Below, piece by piece: positions 36,475 through 46,729 of a stretch of DNA of 64,000 nucleotides. Positions within the stretch are counted from its first letter, which is position 1. Each line of letters starts with the position of its first letter. The position numbers and the translations under genes were made by a program. Source of the DNA: Bacillus sp. PK3_68 (GTDB taxonomy: Bacteria > Bacillota > Bacilli > Bacillales > Domibacillaceae); assembly GCF_003600835.1 (NCBI RefSeq), contig NZ_NQYC01000001.1, positions 3,681,001-3,745,000 of the forward strand. Direction: 5' to 3'. The notes under the pieces are model-generated. The model saw only the letters and a list, made by a program, of their open reading frames with translations, did not search any database and was not told where the DNA came from.

Positions 36475-37647
36475 TTAAGCCGATACATTTTGTTTTGCGC
36501 GAACAAATTGCCTTGTAGCGAATAAAACAACAGATGCAAAAAGGAAGGCAGCAAAAAGAAATTCCACCCGGTTCCCCATTTTATAAAATACTGCACCAAT
36601 CATGGGACCAGCTGCCATGCCGAGGTAGCGAAAAAAATTATATGTCCCAATCGCTGTCGCCCGATTATGGAGAAAAGCGAGGCTTAGTAAGGTGGTTTGA
36701 ACAGGGAGAGAAAGCCCTAGACAAAGACCGAATAAAGTAATGCTACCAACCAATAGCGGCAGCGAGACGGCAGCTATGATGACAAAGAGGATTGTAGCTG
36801 CAACATTTAATGAAGAGCTGAAAATAAGAAACTTTTTTGTATTAAAGTGCTCCTGCAAACGACTGCCTGCAAAGCTGCCGATAACAACACCTAGCGACAT
36901 AGGAAGAAAAATAAGTCCTTTTTCGCTTGCGGATAATTGATAAAAGTCAGAAAGCAGGTGAGGCATAAACACCAAAAAGTTATAAAATGTAAAGTACTGA
37001 ACAAACCCTAGAAGAATAACGACAGAACCGATCGGGTGTTTTAAAATAAAATAAAAGTCTCGGGGAGAAATTCTCCCACTTTCTTCTCCCGCTATCTTTG
37101 TTTCGGGTAAGAACTTATATGTCAATAGCCACATGATAACTCCAGTAGCAGCAAGTACCCAAAAAACCCCGTGAAATCCAGAGACCTCACCAACAATTCC
37201 CCCAATTACTGGGCCTACAACGGGACCAAGAGATACCATCATTTGGAAAGTCCCCATTGATCTTCCCAGTTGTTTCCCGGTAAATAAATCCCCAATTACA
37301 GTAGTAGCTACGACAGAGCCGACTGCAATACCGGCTGCCTGAACAGCGCGAAAGAAGATAAGAGATGGAATAGAAGGGGAAAGAGCCGCTCCAATCGATG
37401 CAGCTATGTAAATTAAAATTCCCGGCAACATAATCCTTCGTCTCCCCAGCTTGTCTGCAAGAGGCCCATAAACAATTTGCATAAGAGCTAGTACGAGAGT
37501 AAAAATAGAAATAGTTAAATTGATTACAAATTCAGAGGTATGAAACTGTTGCTGTACTTCCGGTATGAGTGGTGCATAGATGGTTTGTGTAAAAGGACCG
37601 AAAAAAGCAGCAAAAGCTACGACGTATACAATTAATTTTTTATTCAA
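36475..37647 (-). CDS. MFS drug:H+ antiporter-like transporter
   Basis: A 390-aa major facilitator with 12 membrane segments. It has the drug antiporter marks: YGPLADKLGRRRIMLPG in the helix 2-3 loop, FFRAVQAAGIAVGSVV in helix 4 and LGPVVGPVIGGIVGE (motif C) in helix 5. It should export a toxic compound or metabolite. TTG 37647 is chosen since AAAGGTG lies 9 bases upstream; the GTG at 37659 overlaps that site. The 37660-37925 stretch to its right shows no gene. Confidence 0.82.
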   Translation of the reverse strand: MNKKLIVYVVAFAAFFGPFTQTIYAPLIPEVQQQFHTSEFVINLTISIFTLVLALMQIVYGPLADKLGRRRIMLPGILIYIAASIGAALSPSIPSLIFFRAVQAAGIAVGSVVATTVIGDLFTGKQLGRSMGTFQMMVSLGPVVGPVIGGIVGEVSGFHGVFWVLAATGVIMWLLTYKFLPETKIAGEESGRISPRDFYFILKHPIGSVVILLGFVQYFTFYNFLVFMPHLLSDFYQLSASEKGLIFLPMSLGVVIGSFAGSRLQEHFNTKKFLIFSSSLNVAATILFVIIAAVSLPLLVGSITLFGLCLGLSLPVQTTLLSLAFLHNRATAIGTYNFFRYLGMAAGPMIGAVFYKMGNRVEFLFAAFLFASVVLFATRQFVRAKQNVSA

Positions 37648-37925
37648 CCCGCATGACACCTTTCTTCAGCAGAAATTATTTCATATGTAAGAGCGCTCTC
37701 CAGGTACGGAACAGCAGGAATAACTATACATATATGAAAAGCACGAGTATATTGATGATAATTACTTAGGTAATTATATAGTTGCATATTGAAAATGTCT
37801 ATACGATGATGGAGGCAAAGAATGAGCCTTTCCTTTTCAATAACAGCATCATTATAGAGAATATCCTTTGCGAATAAGGCTGAAACAGATGTAATCCTTT
37901 GCTTCCCGGGAAATAAATAATTAAG

Positions 37926-37962
37926 AAAAAAGCAGAGTCACGATTCGTGACTCTGCTTTTTG
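37926..37962. terminator. Bidirectional terminator
   Basis: AAAAAGCAGAGTCACGA pairs with TCGTGACTCTGCTTTTT. It ends the M20 amidohydrolase transcript that comes from the right. Confidence 0.9.
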
Positions 37963-37978
37963 AAAGTGATTATGCTAA

Positions 37979-39208
37979 TTAAGACTTTAATGTCAAAATA
38001 GTTTCGAGCAGTACATTGACACCTTTTTCACAATCTTCCCACGTAGTTAACTCATCCTCAGAATGACTTTTCCCCTTGATGCTTGGAACGAAAATCATGG
38101 CTGAAGGGATATAGCTGGCAATAAATTGCGCATCATGGCCGGCGCCGCTTACCATTCGTTTAAATGGATAGCCAAGAGATCTTGCAGATTGTTCGAGCGC
38201 ATGACAGATACTCTCGTCAAACCAAACGGTATCTCGCCCCCACAATTTTTCAGCTTTAACGGTGCAATCTTGTTCTGAAGGCAACTGGGTTAAATCTCGA
38301 ATAATGGCTTCCACCTGCTTAATAACGGTGGGATCTTTATGTCTAGCTTCCAAAGAAAAAACAACTTTGTCTGGGATGACTGTGTGTATATTAGGGGTTA
38401 TATTCATTCTTCCTATGGTGAATACAAGTTCTTTATCAAGAGAGCTAAGTTTTTTGCGAGCGTTCGCTATAAGGTCATTGGCCGTAAAGAGAGCGTCTTT
38501 CCGCATGTTCATAGGGGTGGTTCCAGCATGATTAGATTCTCCTGTTACTTCGATTTCATAACATACCATTCCAACCACACACTCAACGACACCAATTGTT
38601 AATGATTCTCTTTCAAGAATCGGCCCTTGTTCAATGTGTAATTCCAAAAAAGCCGTGGCTTCTGTTAATCGGTATTTTCTATCGCCTGCATAACCAATAG
38701 AATGGAGGGCTTCCTCAAAAGTCATACCCTCTGTGTCTGTCTTTTTCATCATTACAGCTTTTTCAAATTTTCCTGAAAGAACCCCTGAGGACATCATAGA
38801 AGGCTCGAAGCGAGCTCCTTCTTCATTGGTAAAGTTTACTATAGTAAGAGGGACTTGTGGCTTTATATTATTCTCTACTAAAGTTCGGGCAACTTCTAAG
38901 CCGGCAGCAACCCCGAGAATCCCATCAAAGCGGCCGCCTTTTTTTACGGTATCCATATGTGAACCAACAACGATTGGCGGTTTGTTTTCGATGCCTTCTA
39001 AAGTAGCATACATGTTGCCCATATCATCAATCTGGACAGTCATATTTAATTCTTCACAGCAGGAACGAAAATAATCTCTGGCTAAGCGGTCTTCTTCAGA
39101 TAGAGACAGACGGGTTACTCCATTGTTTTTTGTGCGGCCGAAATCCGCAAAATGTTCAAGTGTTTCTTTTAAGCGTTTTCCATTAACCGCTATCTTTTGT
39201 TTATACAC
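37979..39208 (-). CDS. M20-family Zn amidohydrolase (N-carbamoyl amino acid hydrolase / beta-ureidopropionase type)
   Basis: A 409-aa metal-dependent enzyme that cleaves N-carbamoyl-beta-alanine or N-carbamoyl amino acids. The metal-binding residues are visible: GSHMDTV (His, Asp), FTNEEGARF (Glu pair), HIEQGP (His) and the late SGAGHDAQ (His). GESNHAGTTPM marks the dimerisation domain. It is the third step of reductive pyrimidine breakdown or the last of hydantoin breakdown, and fits the PreT-PreA-dihydropyrimidinase operon 2 kb away, although it is transcribed the other way. GTG 39208 has AGAGAGGTG 6 bases upstream; GTG 39217 overlaps it. Confidence 0.88.
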   Translation of the reverse strand: MYKQKIAVNGKRLKETLEHFADFGRTKNNGVTRLSLSEEDRLARDYFRSCCEELNMTVQIDDMGNMYATLEGIENKPPIVVGSHMDTVKKGGRFDGILGVAAGLEVARTLVENNIKPQVPLTIVNFTNEEGARFEPSMMSSGVLSGKFEKAVMMKKTDTEGMTFEEALHSIGYAGDRKYRLTEATAFLELHIEQGPILERESLTIGVVECVVGMVCYEIEVTGESNHAGTTPMNMRKDALFTANDLIANARKKLSSLDKELVFTIGRMNITPNIHTVIPDKVVFSLEARHKDPTVIKQVEAIIRDLTQLPSEQDCTVKAEKLWGRDTVWFDESICHALEQSARSLGYPFKRMVSGAGHDAQFIASYIPSAMIFVPSIKGKSHSEDELTTWEDCEKGVNVLLETILTLKS

Positions 39209-39217
39209 ATTGCTCAC

Positions 39218-39673
39218 CTCTCTGGTTATATTTATCTCAAAAATGATATCAGTAAATAAATGATCCTAATATTGATTTAATTATTCTATTAAATATTAAA
39301 TATTCCTTCTTTTTAGATAATTTAATGAAATCTTTGTTAAAGGGCCATGTTGATTGTTATAGAGTTAACTGGGATTAAAAGCCGCGCAGAATCCCATAGA
39401 CGCTTAAGGAACGAACAGCAACGTTTTTAGCTAACAAGGTCTAAGTAAAAGAAAAACAAGCATAACATTTACAATTGCTGCACTTAATTTAGAAAAAAGA
39501 GAGGTGAGAGATGTAGCCGTTTTTTAGGAGAAAAAGAATATTTATCTTTTTTACCAGTGAGGAGAGGGCTGCTGACAGTAGACTTCATGCGATAGTTCTT
39601 CTGGACAAAAGCAGCCCATAAGGCAGAGTGGTGAAAATAAGTTAAGGGAGAGAAGGTACACGGCTGTTTTTTC
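39218..39673. other. Gene-free stretch
   Basis: No gene, repeat or clear terminator is visible. The left end is AT-rich and contains the likely promoter of the M20 amidohydrolase; the remainder has only short frames with no ribosome sites. Confidence 0.4.
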
Positions 39674-40062
39674 TTATGAATTCTCTTTATTGTACTGATC
39701 CAATCCTTTTTTGAACAAATCAAGGATGATATCATGCTGGGTTTTACTCATTACGTGGTTTTTAATTTCGTTTAACTCAGCCACTAACTCTGCATCCAAG
39801 TGAAGGTTAATCGTTTTTCCTTTATCTTTCGGTCTGACTTCGTAGCCGTTTTCCGTTTCTTTTGTCTGACCTTCTATAACCATGTCATCAGAAAACCAAG
39901 ACTTGTCAGGAATAAATATGAAATCTCCTTCAAAAAAATTTTGGATAAGTCTTTTTCAAAGGAAATATCGAGCGTATTGTTGGCTGCCTGGTTAGCTTGT
40001 TTAATCTTACGGGCGATCTCCTGATTTTGCACGGTGTTTAGCAGGCTGATTTTCGCTTTCAT
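39674..40062 (-). pseudogene. Ribbon-helix-helix-like small protein, frameshifted
   Basis: A gene of about 129 codons read in two frames. The N-terminal part starts KAKISLLNTVQNQEIARKIK; the C-terminal part ends in a likely ribbon-helix-helix segment (KTINLHLDAELVAELNEIKN followed by HVMSKTQHDIILDLFKKGL). The break is in an A7/T4 run (39932-39942): one more base restores FFEGDFIFIPDKSWFSDDMV across the join. It overlaps the upstream HTH gene by 4 bases (ATGA), so the two form one unit. The pair resembles plasmid or phage partition, copy-control or antitoxin modules, but I cannot assign a family. Confidence 0.6.
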
Positions 40063-40601
40063 TCGCTAATCAACTCCTCCGATACTTTTGTCAAATGACT
40101 CTCTTTTACATCTTTCATGAGTTCAAAAGATCCTTCAATTTGAATAGTATAAAGAAATTGTCCTTTGCTTAGCTGAGAATCAATGATAATTCCAATAAAT
40201 GGATCGTTAGACTGCTTTTTTACAAGAACACGGTCAAGCACTTCAAATTCAGGAAGCAGATACCCTTTTTCATATAAAAAGTGATACGTATTGACTTTAG
40301 GGTAAAGAAATCTTTTCTTTCCTTGCTTAGAGTGCAACGCCCAAAATTTCTCTTTTTCGTCGATGACTTCTCCCAAGTACCCTTCATCTGCCCATCTTTT
40401 GATGGTGGACATGTTAATTGTTTTGCCAATTTTCTTGAAAATCAGGTCAATAATTTCCTTGGAAGAAATATAATTTTCTCGTTCCTTCTCTTGCTTATCC
40501 AACGCTTCTAAGCGTTTAGACAAGTCTTTAAGAAGCAGTTGCTGTTCTCGTATTTTTTCCTCTGTTCTCTTTAGCAGTGCTTCTAACTCTGTTCTTTTCA
40601 A
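40059..40601 (-). CDS. Coiled-coil HTH (MerR-like) protein of unknown function
   Basis: A 180-aa protein. Residues 1-42 form a strong coiled coil (EEKIREQQLLLKDLSKRLEA). A winged-helix or MerR-like DNA-binding segment follows (ISSKEIIDLIFKKIGKTINM then STIKRWADEGYLG), and then a C-terminal beta-rich domain without known motifs (VLDRVLVKKQ...GIIIDSQLSKGQFLYTIQIE). It is co-transcribed with the RHH-like gene. It may be a regulator or a DNA-organising protein; no family is recognised with confidence. Confidence 0.6.
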   Translation of the reverse strand: MKRTELEALLKRTEEKIREQQLLLKDLSKRLEALDKQEKERENYISSKEIIDLIFKKIGKTINMSTIKRWADEGYLGEVIDEKEKFWALHSKQGKKRFLYPKVNTYHFLYEKGYLLPEFEVLDRVLVKKQSNDPFIGIIIDSQLSKGQFLYTIQIEGSFELMKDVKESHLTKVSEELISE

Positions 40602-40781
40602 AAACTTTCCCGCCTTCCTTTCTCATGATGCTAGACAATTCAAATATATTTTTATTTTACACTATTTTCATGTAGTAAATGAATTAGATTGAGTGAAAAA
40701 GAAGAGGATTTTATTGAATTAAAATGTCATACATTCTATTTTGCTTGCATTATATTAAGAGTAAAAAACGCAACCAATATA

Positions 40782-40810
40782 TTGACATGAACTTTTTAAT
40801 ATCATACCAT
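40782..40810 (+). promoter_or_regulatory. Likely promoter of the pyrimidine-degradation operon
   Basis: TTGACA (40782-40787), a 17-base spacer and TACCAT (40805-40810). An imperfect dyad (AGGAATATTTAGAATATT) follows around 40816-40835 and may be a regulator site. The rest of the 40602-40990 gap is AT-rich and has no gene. Confidence 0.5.
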
Positions 40811-40990
40811 TGTTTTAGGAATATTTAGAATATTGGTATTTTTAATCGTCTTGCTAAATCGTCAATCTAAGATTGAGGGGGGCCGAAGAAAATAAGGGAT
40901 TTTTATCATCTTATTTTTAGTTAAGGAAGTGGATGCCGTATAAAACGGTATAAGTGAAGACGTGTGGAAATAAGTGAGGGGGTAATAGGC

Positions 40991-42374
40991 ATGCATTTGA
41001 ACAGGGTAAAGAACAAAAAAATTTCGTTGGACAACTTACGATTGAACTTTCAGGAAATTGAACCGGATTTAACTGCAAAGGAAGCTGTCGAGGAATCCAA
41101 TCGCTGCCTTTACTGCTACGACGCACCTTGCATTAAAGCCTGCCCAACAGGCATTAATATACCATCATTTATAAAAAAATTGCCTCTGGAAATTTGAAAG
41201 GATCAGCCCGTGTCATCATGGAGGCAAACCCAGTAGGGGCCAGCTGTGCCCGTGTTTGTCCGACGGAAGAATTATGTGAAGGGGCCTGTGTGCTAAATGA
41301 TGCTTCTTTGCCGATTATGATTGGTAACTTGCAGCGCCACGCGACAAATTGGGCTATCCGCAATAATGAGCAACTGTTCCAGGCCGGTGAAAAAAATGGG
41401 AAAAGGGTAGCGATTATCGGAGGAGGACCAGCAGGATTATCCGCTGCCCGCGAGCTGGCTCGACTCGGATATGAAGTAACCCTTTTTGAAGCGAAGGAAA
41501 AAGCGGGGGATTAGATACTTATGGGATTGTCTCGTTCCGTCTTCCTCAAGAGGTCTCTTTATGGGAAGTTGAGCAAGTGGAGAAGCTAGGGGTGAAAATT
41601 GAAACAAATACAAAGATAGGGAAGGACATTCAGGCAAAAGAAATTATTGATCGCTTTGACGCTGTTGTCTTAGCTATAGGCATGTCAAAAGTGCCAATGC
41701 TAGGCATTGAAGGAGAGGAGGCAGAGGGTGTATTTGATGCGATTGATTTCGTGGAAGGCACAAAAACTCCGCCTCTTGACCAGCGATTTATCGGAAAGAA
41801 AGTAATCGTTATTGGAGCGGGTAATACAGCGATTGATGCGGCTACGTGCTCGGTTCGTTTAGGAGCGGCTGATGTGAAGATGGTCTATCGCCGAACGGAA
41901 AAGGAAATGACGGCCTATGAGTTTGAATATGAGTTTGCCAAGCAAGACGGGGTGGAGTTCAGGTGGCTGACACAGCCGAAAAGAATTATTAAAGATGAAG
42001 CCGGAAAAGTAACAGCTTTAGAATGTGTCCGTATGGAGCTTGGGGAACCGGATGCTTCCGGACGCCGCCGCCCGATCCCTGTTCCTGGCTCAGAATTTAC
42101 TATGGAAGCGGATGTTGTTGTGAAAGCGATCGGTCAAACACGTTATGTTCCTTTAATTGAAGAATTGGGGGTGGACCATCGTAACGGAGTTGTCAAAATT
42201 AATATGAATACACATCAAACCTCGAACCCGAAAGTATATGCTGCCGGTGATGTGATTTTTGGAGACGGCCAAGGAGAGGCGATGGTTGTAACGGCTGCCC
42301 AGCAAGGGAAATTGACCGCTCATGCCATTCATAAACAATTCATTGCTGATGAAGTTACGCTGGAACGCGTATAA
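40991..42374 (+). pseudogene. preT: PreT, NAD-dependent dihydropyrimidine dehydrogenase flavin subunit, two frameshifts
   Basis: This subunit takes electrons from NADH and passes them through FAD and Fe-S clusters to PreA for reduction of uracil or thymine. It has an N-terminal Cys cluster (CLYCYDAPCIKACPTG; CARVCPTEELCEGAC), the FAD motif (VAIIGGGPAGLSAARELARL) and a second nucleotide motif (VIGAGNTAIDAA). Two breaks occur. A run of seven A (41173-41179) needs eight to read FIKKIASGNLKG. A run of five G (41505-41509) needs six to read KAGGLDTYGIVSFRLP. Repaired length is about 461 aa. ATG 40991 has GAGGGGG 8 bases upstream. Everything else in the operon is intact, which favours sequencing error. 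Confidence 0.87.
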
Positions 42375-42406
42375 ATAATTCCATAATTGGGACAGGAGGA
42401 ATTTAA

Positions 42407-43675
42407 ATGGCAGACTTGCGTGTGAACTTTGCAGGGATTCAATCACCTAATCCTTTTTGGCTGGCTTCTGCCCCGCCAACAAACTCAGGATATCAAGTAC
42501 AGAGAGCATTTGAAGCTGGATGGGGTGGAGCGGTGTGGAAAACTTTGGGAGAACCAATTTTAAATGTATCCTCCCGTTTTGCAGGGACTCATTTCAACGG
42601 CCAGCGGGTGATGGGATTCAATAACATTGAATTAATCACTGACAGGCCGCTTGAAGAGAATCTAAAGGAAATCTATGAAACGAAAAAGAAGTTTCCGAAT
42701 CATGCGGTAATTGCTTCCTTGATGGTGGAGCCTAAACAGGAAAAGTGGCATGAAATTGTAAAGAGGGTGCAAGCTGTTGGCGTGGATGGTTTTGAATTAA
42801 ACTTTGGCTGTCCGCATGGCATGGCAGAGCGCGGCATGGGCTCTGCATCAGGGCAAGTGCCGGAGCTAGTTGAAAAACAGACATATTGGGCAAAAGAAGC
42901 GGCAGAAGTGCCTGTTATTGTAAAGCTGACCCCCAATATTACGGATATTACTGCGACTGCCTATGCAGCTGTGCAAGGCGGAGCAGACGCTATCAGTATG
43001 ATTAACACGATCAACAGCTTAGCTGGTGTTGACATCGATTCATGGCTGACGATTCCGCACGTTGCCGGAAAGGGAGCACATGGAGGTTATTGTGGTCCGG
43101 CCGTTAAACCGATTGCTTTGAACATGGTTGCTGAGTGTGCACGGCATCCTGAAATTAATGTTCCAATTTCAGGAATCGGAGGCATATCAACATGGAGAGA
43201 TACAGTGGAATTCATGCTGATGGGAGCAGGAAGTGTTCAAGTATGCACGGCTGCTATGCACCATGGTTTCAGTATTGTTGAAGACATGATTGATGGTTTG
43301 AATAATTATCTGGATAGCAAGGGGATTGCTTCTCTTGATGGTCTTATTGGCCAGTCCGTTCAAAAATATTCCGATTGGGGAAATCTAGATCTCAATTATA
43401 AGATTGTAGCTCGTATTAACAACGATGTTTGCATTAATTGCAATAAATGCCATATTGCTTGTGAGGATACGTCCCATCAGTGCATCGACATGCTGACAGC
43501 AGAAAATGGAAATGCTTATCTTGAAGTTCGCGAAGAAGATTGCGTAGGCTGTAATTTATGCTCTATTGTCTGCCCGGTTGACGGAGCGATTGACATGGTC
43601 GAAATACCGAACGGAGAGCCAATGACATGGAACGAGCGTCAAGCAGCTATTAAACTGCCGATCTGCCATTCATAG
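42407..43675 (+). CDS. preA: PreA, NAD-dependent dihydropyrimidine dehydrogenase catalytic subunit
   Basis: A 422-aa FMN enzyme of the dihydroorotate dehydrogenase fold that reduces uracil/thymine to the 5,6-dihydro form (or the reverse). The barrel has NPFWLASAPPTNSG, FELNFGCPHGM and KLTPNITD, and a catalytic Cys in HGGYCGPAVKPIAL. The C-terminus adds two 4Fe-4S motifs (CINCNKCHIAC and CVGCNLCSIVCP) that receive electrons from PreT. It has an AGGAGG ribosome site and follows preT by 32 bases. Confidence 0.93.
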   Translation: MADLRVNFAGIQSPNPFWLASAPPTNSGYQVQRAFEAGWGGAVWKTLGEPILNVSSRFAGTHFNGQRVMGFNNIELITDRPLEENLKEIYETKKKFPNHAVIASLMVEPKQEKWHEIVKRVQAVGVDGFELNFGCPHGMAERGMGSASGQVPELVEKQTYWAKEAAEVPVIVKLTPNITDITATAYAAVQGGADAISMINTINSLAGVDIDSWLTIPHVAGKGAHGGYCGPAVKPIALNMVAECARHPEINVPISGIGGISTWRDTVEFMLMGAGSVQVCTAAMHHGFSIVEDMIDGLNNYLDSKGIASLDGLIGQSVQKYSDWGNLDLNYKIVARINNDVCINCNKCHIACEDTSHQCIDMLTAENGNAYLEVREEDCVGCNLCSIVCPVDGAIDMVEIPNGEPMTWNERQAAIKLPICHS

Positions 43676-43696
43676 ATAAAGAGGAGGAAACAATGA

Positions 43697-45106
43697 ATGA
43701 AGAAATTAATAAAAAATGGAACAATTGTGACCGCAACAGATCTTTATGAAGCAGATATTTTAATTGAAAATGGGAAAGTAGCTGCCATTGGCAGGAATTT
43801 AAGTGAGGGCGCAGCTGAAATCATTGATGCCCAGGGAGCTTACGTATTTCCTGGAGGAATTGATCCCCATACACACTTAGATATGCCATTCGGTGGGACA
43901 GTTACAAGCGATGATTTTGAGACAGGGACCATCGCAGCAGCTTATGGAGGTACCACAACGGTTATTGATTTTTGCTTAACGAACAAAGGGGAACCGCTAA
44001 AAAATGCTATTCAAACATGGCATAAGAAATCGCGGGACCGAGCGGTTATTGACTATGGGTTCCATCTTATGATCAGTGAAGTCAATGATCATGTGCTCGA
44101 AGAAATTCCACGTGTCATTGAGGAGGAAGGAATTACATCATTTAAAGTATTTATGGCTTACAAAAATGTATTCCAGGCCGATGATGAAACTTTATTCCGC
44201 ACACTCCTGACTGCTAAAGAGCATGGCGCACTTGTTATGGTGCATGCAGAGAATGGGGACGTCATTGACTTTTTAGTAAATAAGGCGTTAAAAGAAGGAA
44301 ATACCGATCCGATTTACCATGCGTTGACCAGGCCGCCGGAGGTAGAAGGAGAAGCTACAGGAAGAGCGGCACAGCTGACAGGACTAGCTGATTCTCAGCT
44401 GTATGTTGTTCACGTGTCCTGTGCTGAAGCGGTGGAAAGAATTGAAGAAGCCAGAAAGAAAGGCTACCAGGTCTGGGGAGAGACGTGCCCGCAATACCTG
44501 GTGCTTGACCAGTCGTATTTAGAAAAACCAAATTTTGAGGGAGCAAAATACGTCTGGTCCCCGCCTCTTCGTGAAAAGTGGAATCAAGAAGTGCTATGGA
44601 ACGCTCTGAAGAATGGACAGCTGCAGACCCTCGGTTCCGATCAATGCTCCTTTAACTTTAAAGGGCAAAAGGAGCTGGGACTGGGAGACTTCACTAAGAT
44701 TCCGAATGGAGGCCCAATCATCGAGGATCGGTTCAGTCTTCTTTTCTCGGAAGGTGTCAAAAAAGGACGGATCTCAATTAATCAATTTGTTGATATTGTA
44801 TCAACAAGAATCGCCAAGCTGTTCGGTCTTTTTCCAAGAAAAGGAACGATTGCTGTGGGAAGCGATGCTGATATTGTCATTTTCGATCCGAACAAGGAAA
44901 GAGTAATATCAGCTGAAACTCATCATATGAATGTAGATTACAGCGCGTTCGAAGGAATGAAGGTAACAGGAGAACCTATTTCTGTTTTATCGCGAGGCGA
45001 ATTTGTCATTCGTGAAAAGGAGTTTGTTGGGAAGCCGGGGGCAGGCCAGTACTTAAAGAGAGATCGTTTTGGAAGTAAGAAGAAGAAAGCAGAGCAAGTA
45101 CTTTAA
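43697..45106 (+). CDS. hydA: Dihydropyrimidinase / D-hydantoinase
   Basis: A 469-aa cyclic amidohydrolase opening dihydrouracil, dihydrothymine or hydantoins to N-carbamoyl products. Metal ligands are visible: GIDPHTHLDMPF (HxH), the Lys to be carboxylated in TSFKVFMAYKN, MVHAENGD, VVHVSCAEA and the late Asp in LGSDQCSF. It follows preA by 21 bases with GAGGAGG. This is step two of reductive pyrimidine catabolism; the M20 enzyme at 38-39 kb would be step three. Confidence 0.93.
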   Translation: MKKLIKNGTIVTATDLYEADILIENGKVAAIGRNLSEGAAEIIDAQGAYVFPGGIDPHTHLDMPFGGTVTSDDFETGTIAAAYGGTTTVIDFCLTNKGEPLKNAIQTWHKKSRDRAVIDYGFHLMISEVNDHVLEEIPRVIEEEGITSFKVFMAYKNVFQADDETLFRTLLTAKEHGALVMVHAENGDVIDFLVNKALKEGNTDPIYHALTRPPEVEGEATGRAAQLTGLADSQLYVVHVSCAEAVERIEEARKKGYQVWGETCPQYLVLDQSYLEKPNFEGAKYVWSPPLREKWNQEVLWNALKNGQLQTLGSDQCSFNFKGQKELGLGDFTKIPNGGPIIEDRFSLLFSEGVKKGRISINQFVDIVSTRIAKLFGLFPRKGTIAVGSDADIVIFDPNKERVISAETHHMNVDYSAFEGMKVTGEPISVLSRGEFVIREKEFVGKPGAGQYLKRDRFGSKKKKAEQVL

Positions 45107-45233
45107 CTACAGATAAATCTCTCGCTCCCTCATTTAAAAGCTAATTGACAATTAAGGAAGGGAGGCGTTCTCTCTCTTCCTTTGCCATCACTGCTATTCC
45201 TGAAACTCAGATAATGAATCGAGGAGATATGTG

Positions 45234-46700
45234 ATGAAAAGAAATAGTGAGTATTTAAAGTCTCCGGATCTTCTTCCTATTGCTCATTGTGATAGAAAAA
45301 TCGGTACGCTTGGATTTTCAGTAATGTGGGTAGGTATGGCAGTTGTACTGGCAGCCTTTGCGATTGGTGGAGCGGGAGTACAATCTATGCCGCTGACATG
45401 GGTTTTGCTAGCATCTTTTGTCGGATGTCTCATAATTGGTTTTCTCATTACTCTTATAGCAGACATAGGCATCGAGCATGGAATTTCCTTTCCTATTTAT
45501 TTAAGAGCGCCTTTTGGCACATTAGGAACCCATTTTCCTTCTCTTCTTCGTGGAATAGCCGCTTCTATTTGGTTTGGCATTAACTCCTATTTTGGCGCCG
45601 CGGCCATTAATGGCATTTTAAACATTCTGATGGGGTTCGACAATTGGTTTATTTGCTTGCTTTTATTTGTAGCAGCTCAGGTCATTAACACATCTATTGG
45701 AATTAAAGCGATAGAAAAATTTGCGAATTTGGCAGCCCCGACTATTATTTTGATTTCCATTTGGATGTATTATACTTTAGCTGATCGAGCGAGCGCTGCA
45801 GATAAGAACGTATGGACATGGATTGAAAATCCTGTATCAGGAACTGCACTATTCGCTGCTTTCTTGACGGTAGTATTGGGAAATATGGGATACTGGTCTA
45901 CACTGTGTGCAGACATCTCTTCGATTTCCAGGTTTATTAAAGCTCCGAAATATGAAAAAAACTGGTTTAAGAGAAATAAAGGGGCTTTAGTTGGGAGTAT
46001 GATCGCCTTGCCACTGACACAAACATTTGTTGTTGCGATCGGGGGAGTGGCCTACATTGCTGTAGGTAATTATGATCCAATTGTGGCGTTGCAGGAAGCT
46101 GCCGGCGGGCTCATATTGGGAGTTTTGTTGTTGATGATTATTTTCGCCCAATGGTCGACTAATACGGCAGCTAACTTAGTACCGGCAGCTACTGTTTTCT
46201 CTAATATTGGCGGGCCGAAAGTGCCTTTTTATGTGGGGGTTATTGCAGCAGGGATTATCGGAATGGTCACGCAGCCATGGAATCTTTTTGATGCATTAAT
46301 GCCTTTTCTGCTGATTAGCGGTGGGCTGCTGTCCGCCATCGTTGGTATTTTGTTTGCGGATTATTATGTTATCCGCAAGCGCAGAGTAAATGTGCCCGAT
46401 TTGTATGAGCAAGCAGGTCAGTATAGTTATCATATGGGGATAAATTGGGCAGGAGTTATTGCTTGGGCAGTAGGAGGAGGAGCTTCGGTTATATTTTCGG
46501 AGTATTCCTTTATCGTCGGTTTTTTGCTTTCGGCTGCTAGTTACTATGTATTGTCAAAATATTGGTGGTTCCAAAAATACAAACAGGCTGAACTGGAGGA
46601 TCCAAGCGATGAGAAATATTTAGGCATTACTGCAGGACGCGATTGGGTCATTGCGAACGGAGAGGATGACCGGACAGATGAGGAGCAAGCCACTATCTAA
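45234..46700 (+). CDS. NCS1-family nucleobase/allantoin/hydantoin permease
   Basis: A 488-aa, 12-helix transporter of the NCS1 family. The N-terminal SPDLLPIAHCDRKIG and membrane stretches such as APFGTLGTHFPSLLRGIAAS (with the family Trp right after) resemble uracil, allantoin (PucI) and hydantoin (Mhp1) carriers. It should import the substrate of the PreTA-HydA pathway. ATG 45234 has GAGGAG about 8 bases upstream. An imperfect stem-loop (45154-45182) in the 127-base gap after hydA may lower its expression. Confidence 0.88.
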   Translation: MKRNSEYLKSPDLLPIAHCDRKIGTLGFSVMWVGMAVVLAAFAIGGAGVQSMPLTWVLLASFVGCLIIGFLITLIADIGIEHGISFPIYLRAPFGTLGTHFPSLLRGIAASIWFGINSYFGAAAINGILNILMGFDNWFICLLLFVAAQVINTSIGIKAIEKFANLAAPTIILISIWMYYTLADRASAADKNVWTWIENPVSGTALFAAFLTVVLGNMGYWSTLCADISSISRFIKAPKYEKNWFKRNKGALVGSMIALPLTQTFVVAIGGVAYIAVGNYDPIVALQEAAGGLILGVLLLMIIFAQWSTNTAANLVPAATVFSNIGGPKVPFYVGVIAAGIIGMVTQPWNLFDALMPFLLISGGLLSAIVGILFADYYVIRKRRVNVPDLYEQAGQYSYHMGINWAGVIAWAVGGGASVIFSEYSFIVGFLLSAASYYVLSKYWWFQKYKQAELEDPSDEKYLGITAGRDWVIANGEDDRTDEEQATI

Positions 46701-46729
46701 AGGACATTAGCGAGTTGGGAGGAGAACCA

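Noticed and set aside
40816-40835. Third copy of the AAGGAACAT/TTCCTT operator before preT
   Set aside because: Only AGGAA and a TTTAG-like centre match; the TTCCTT half is missing.
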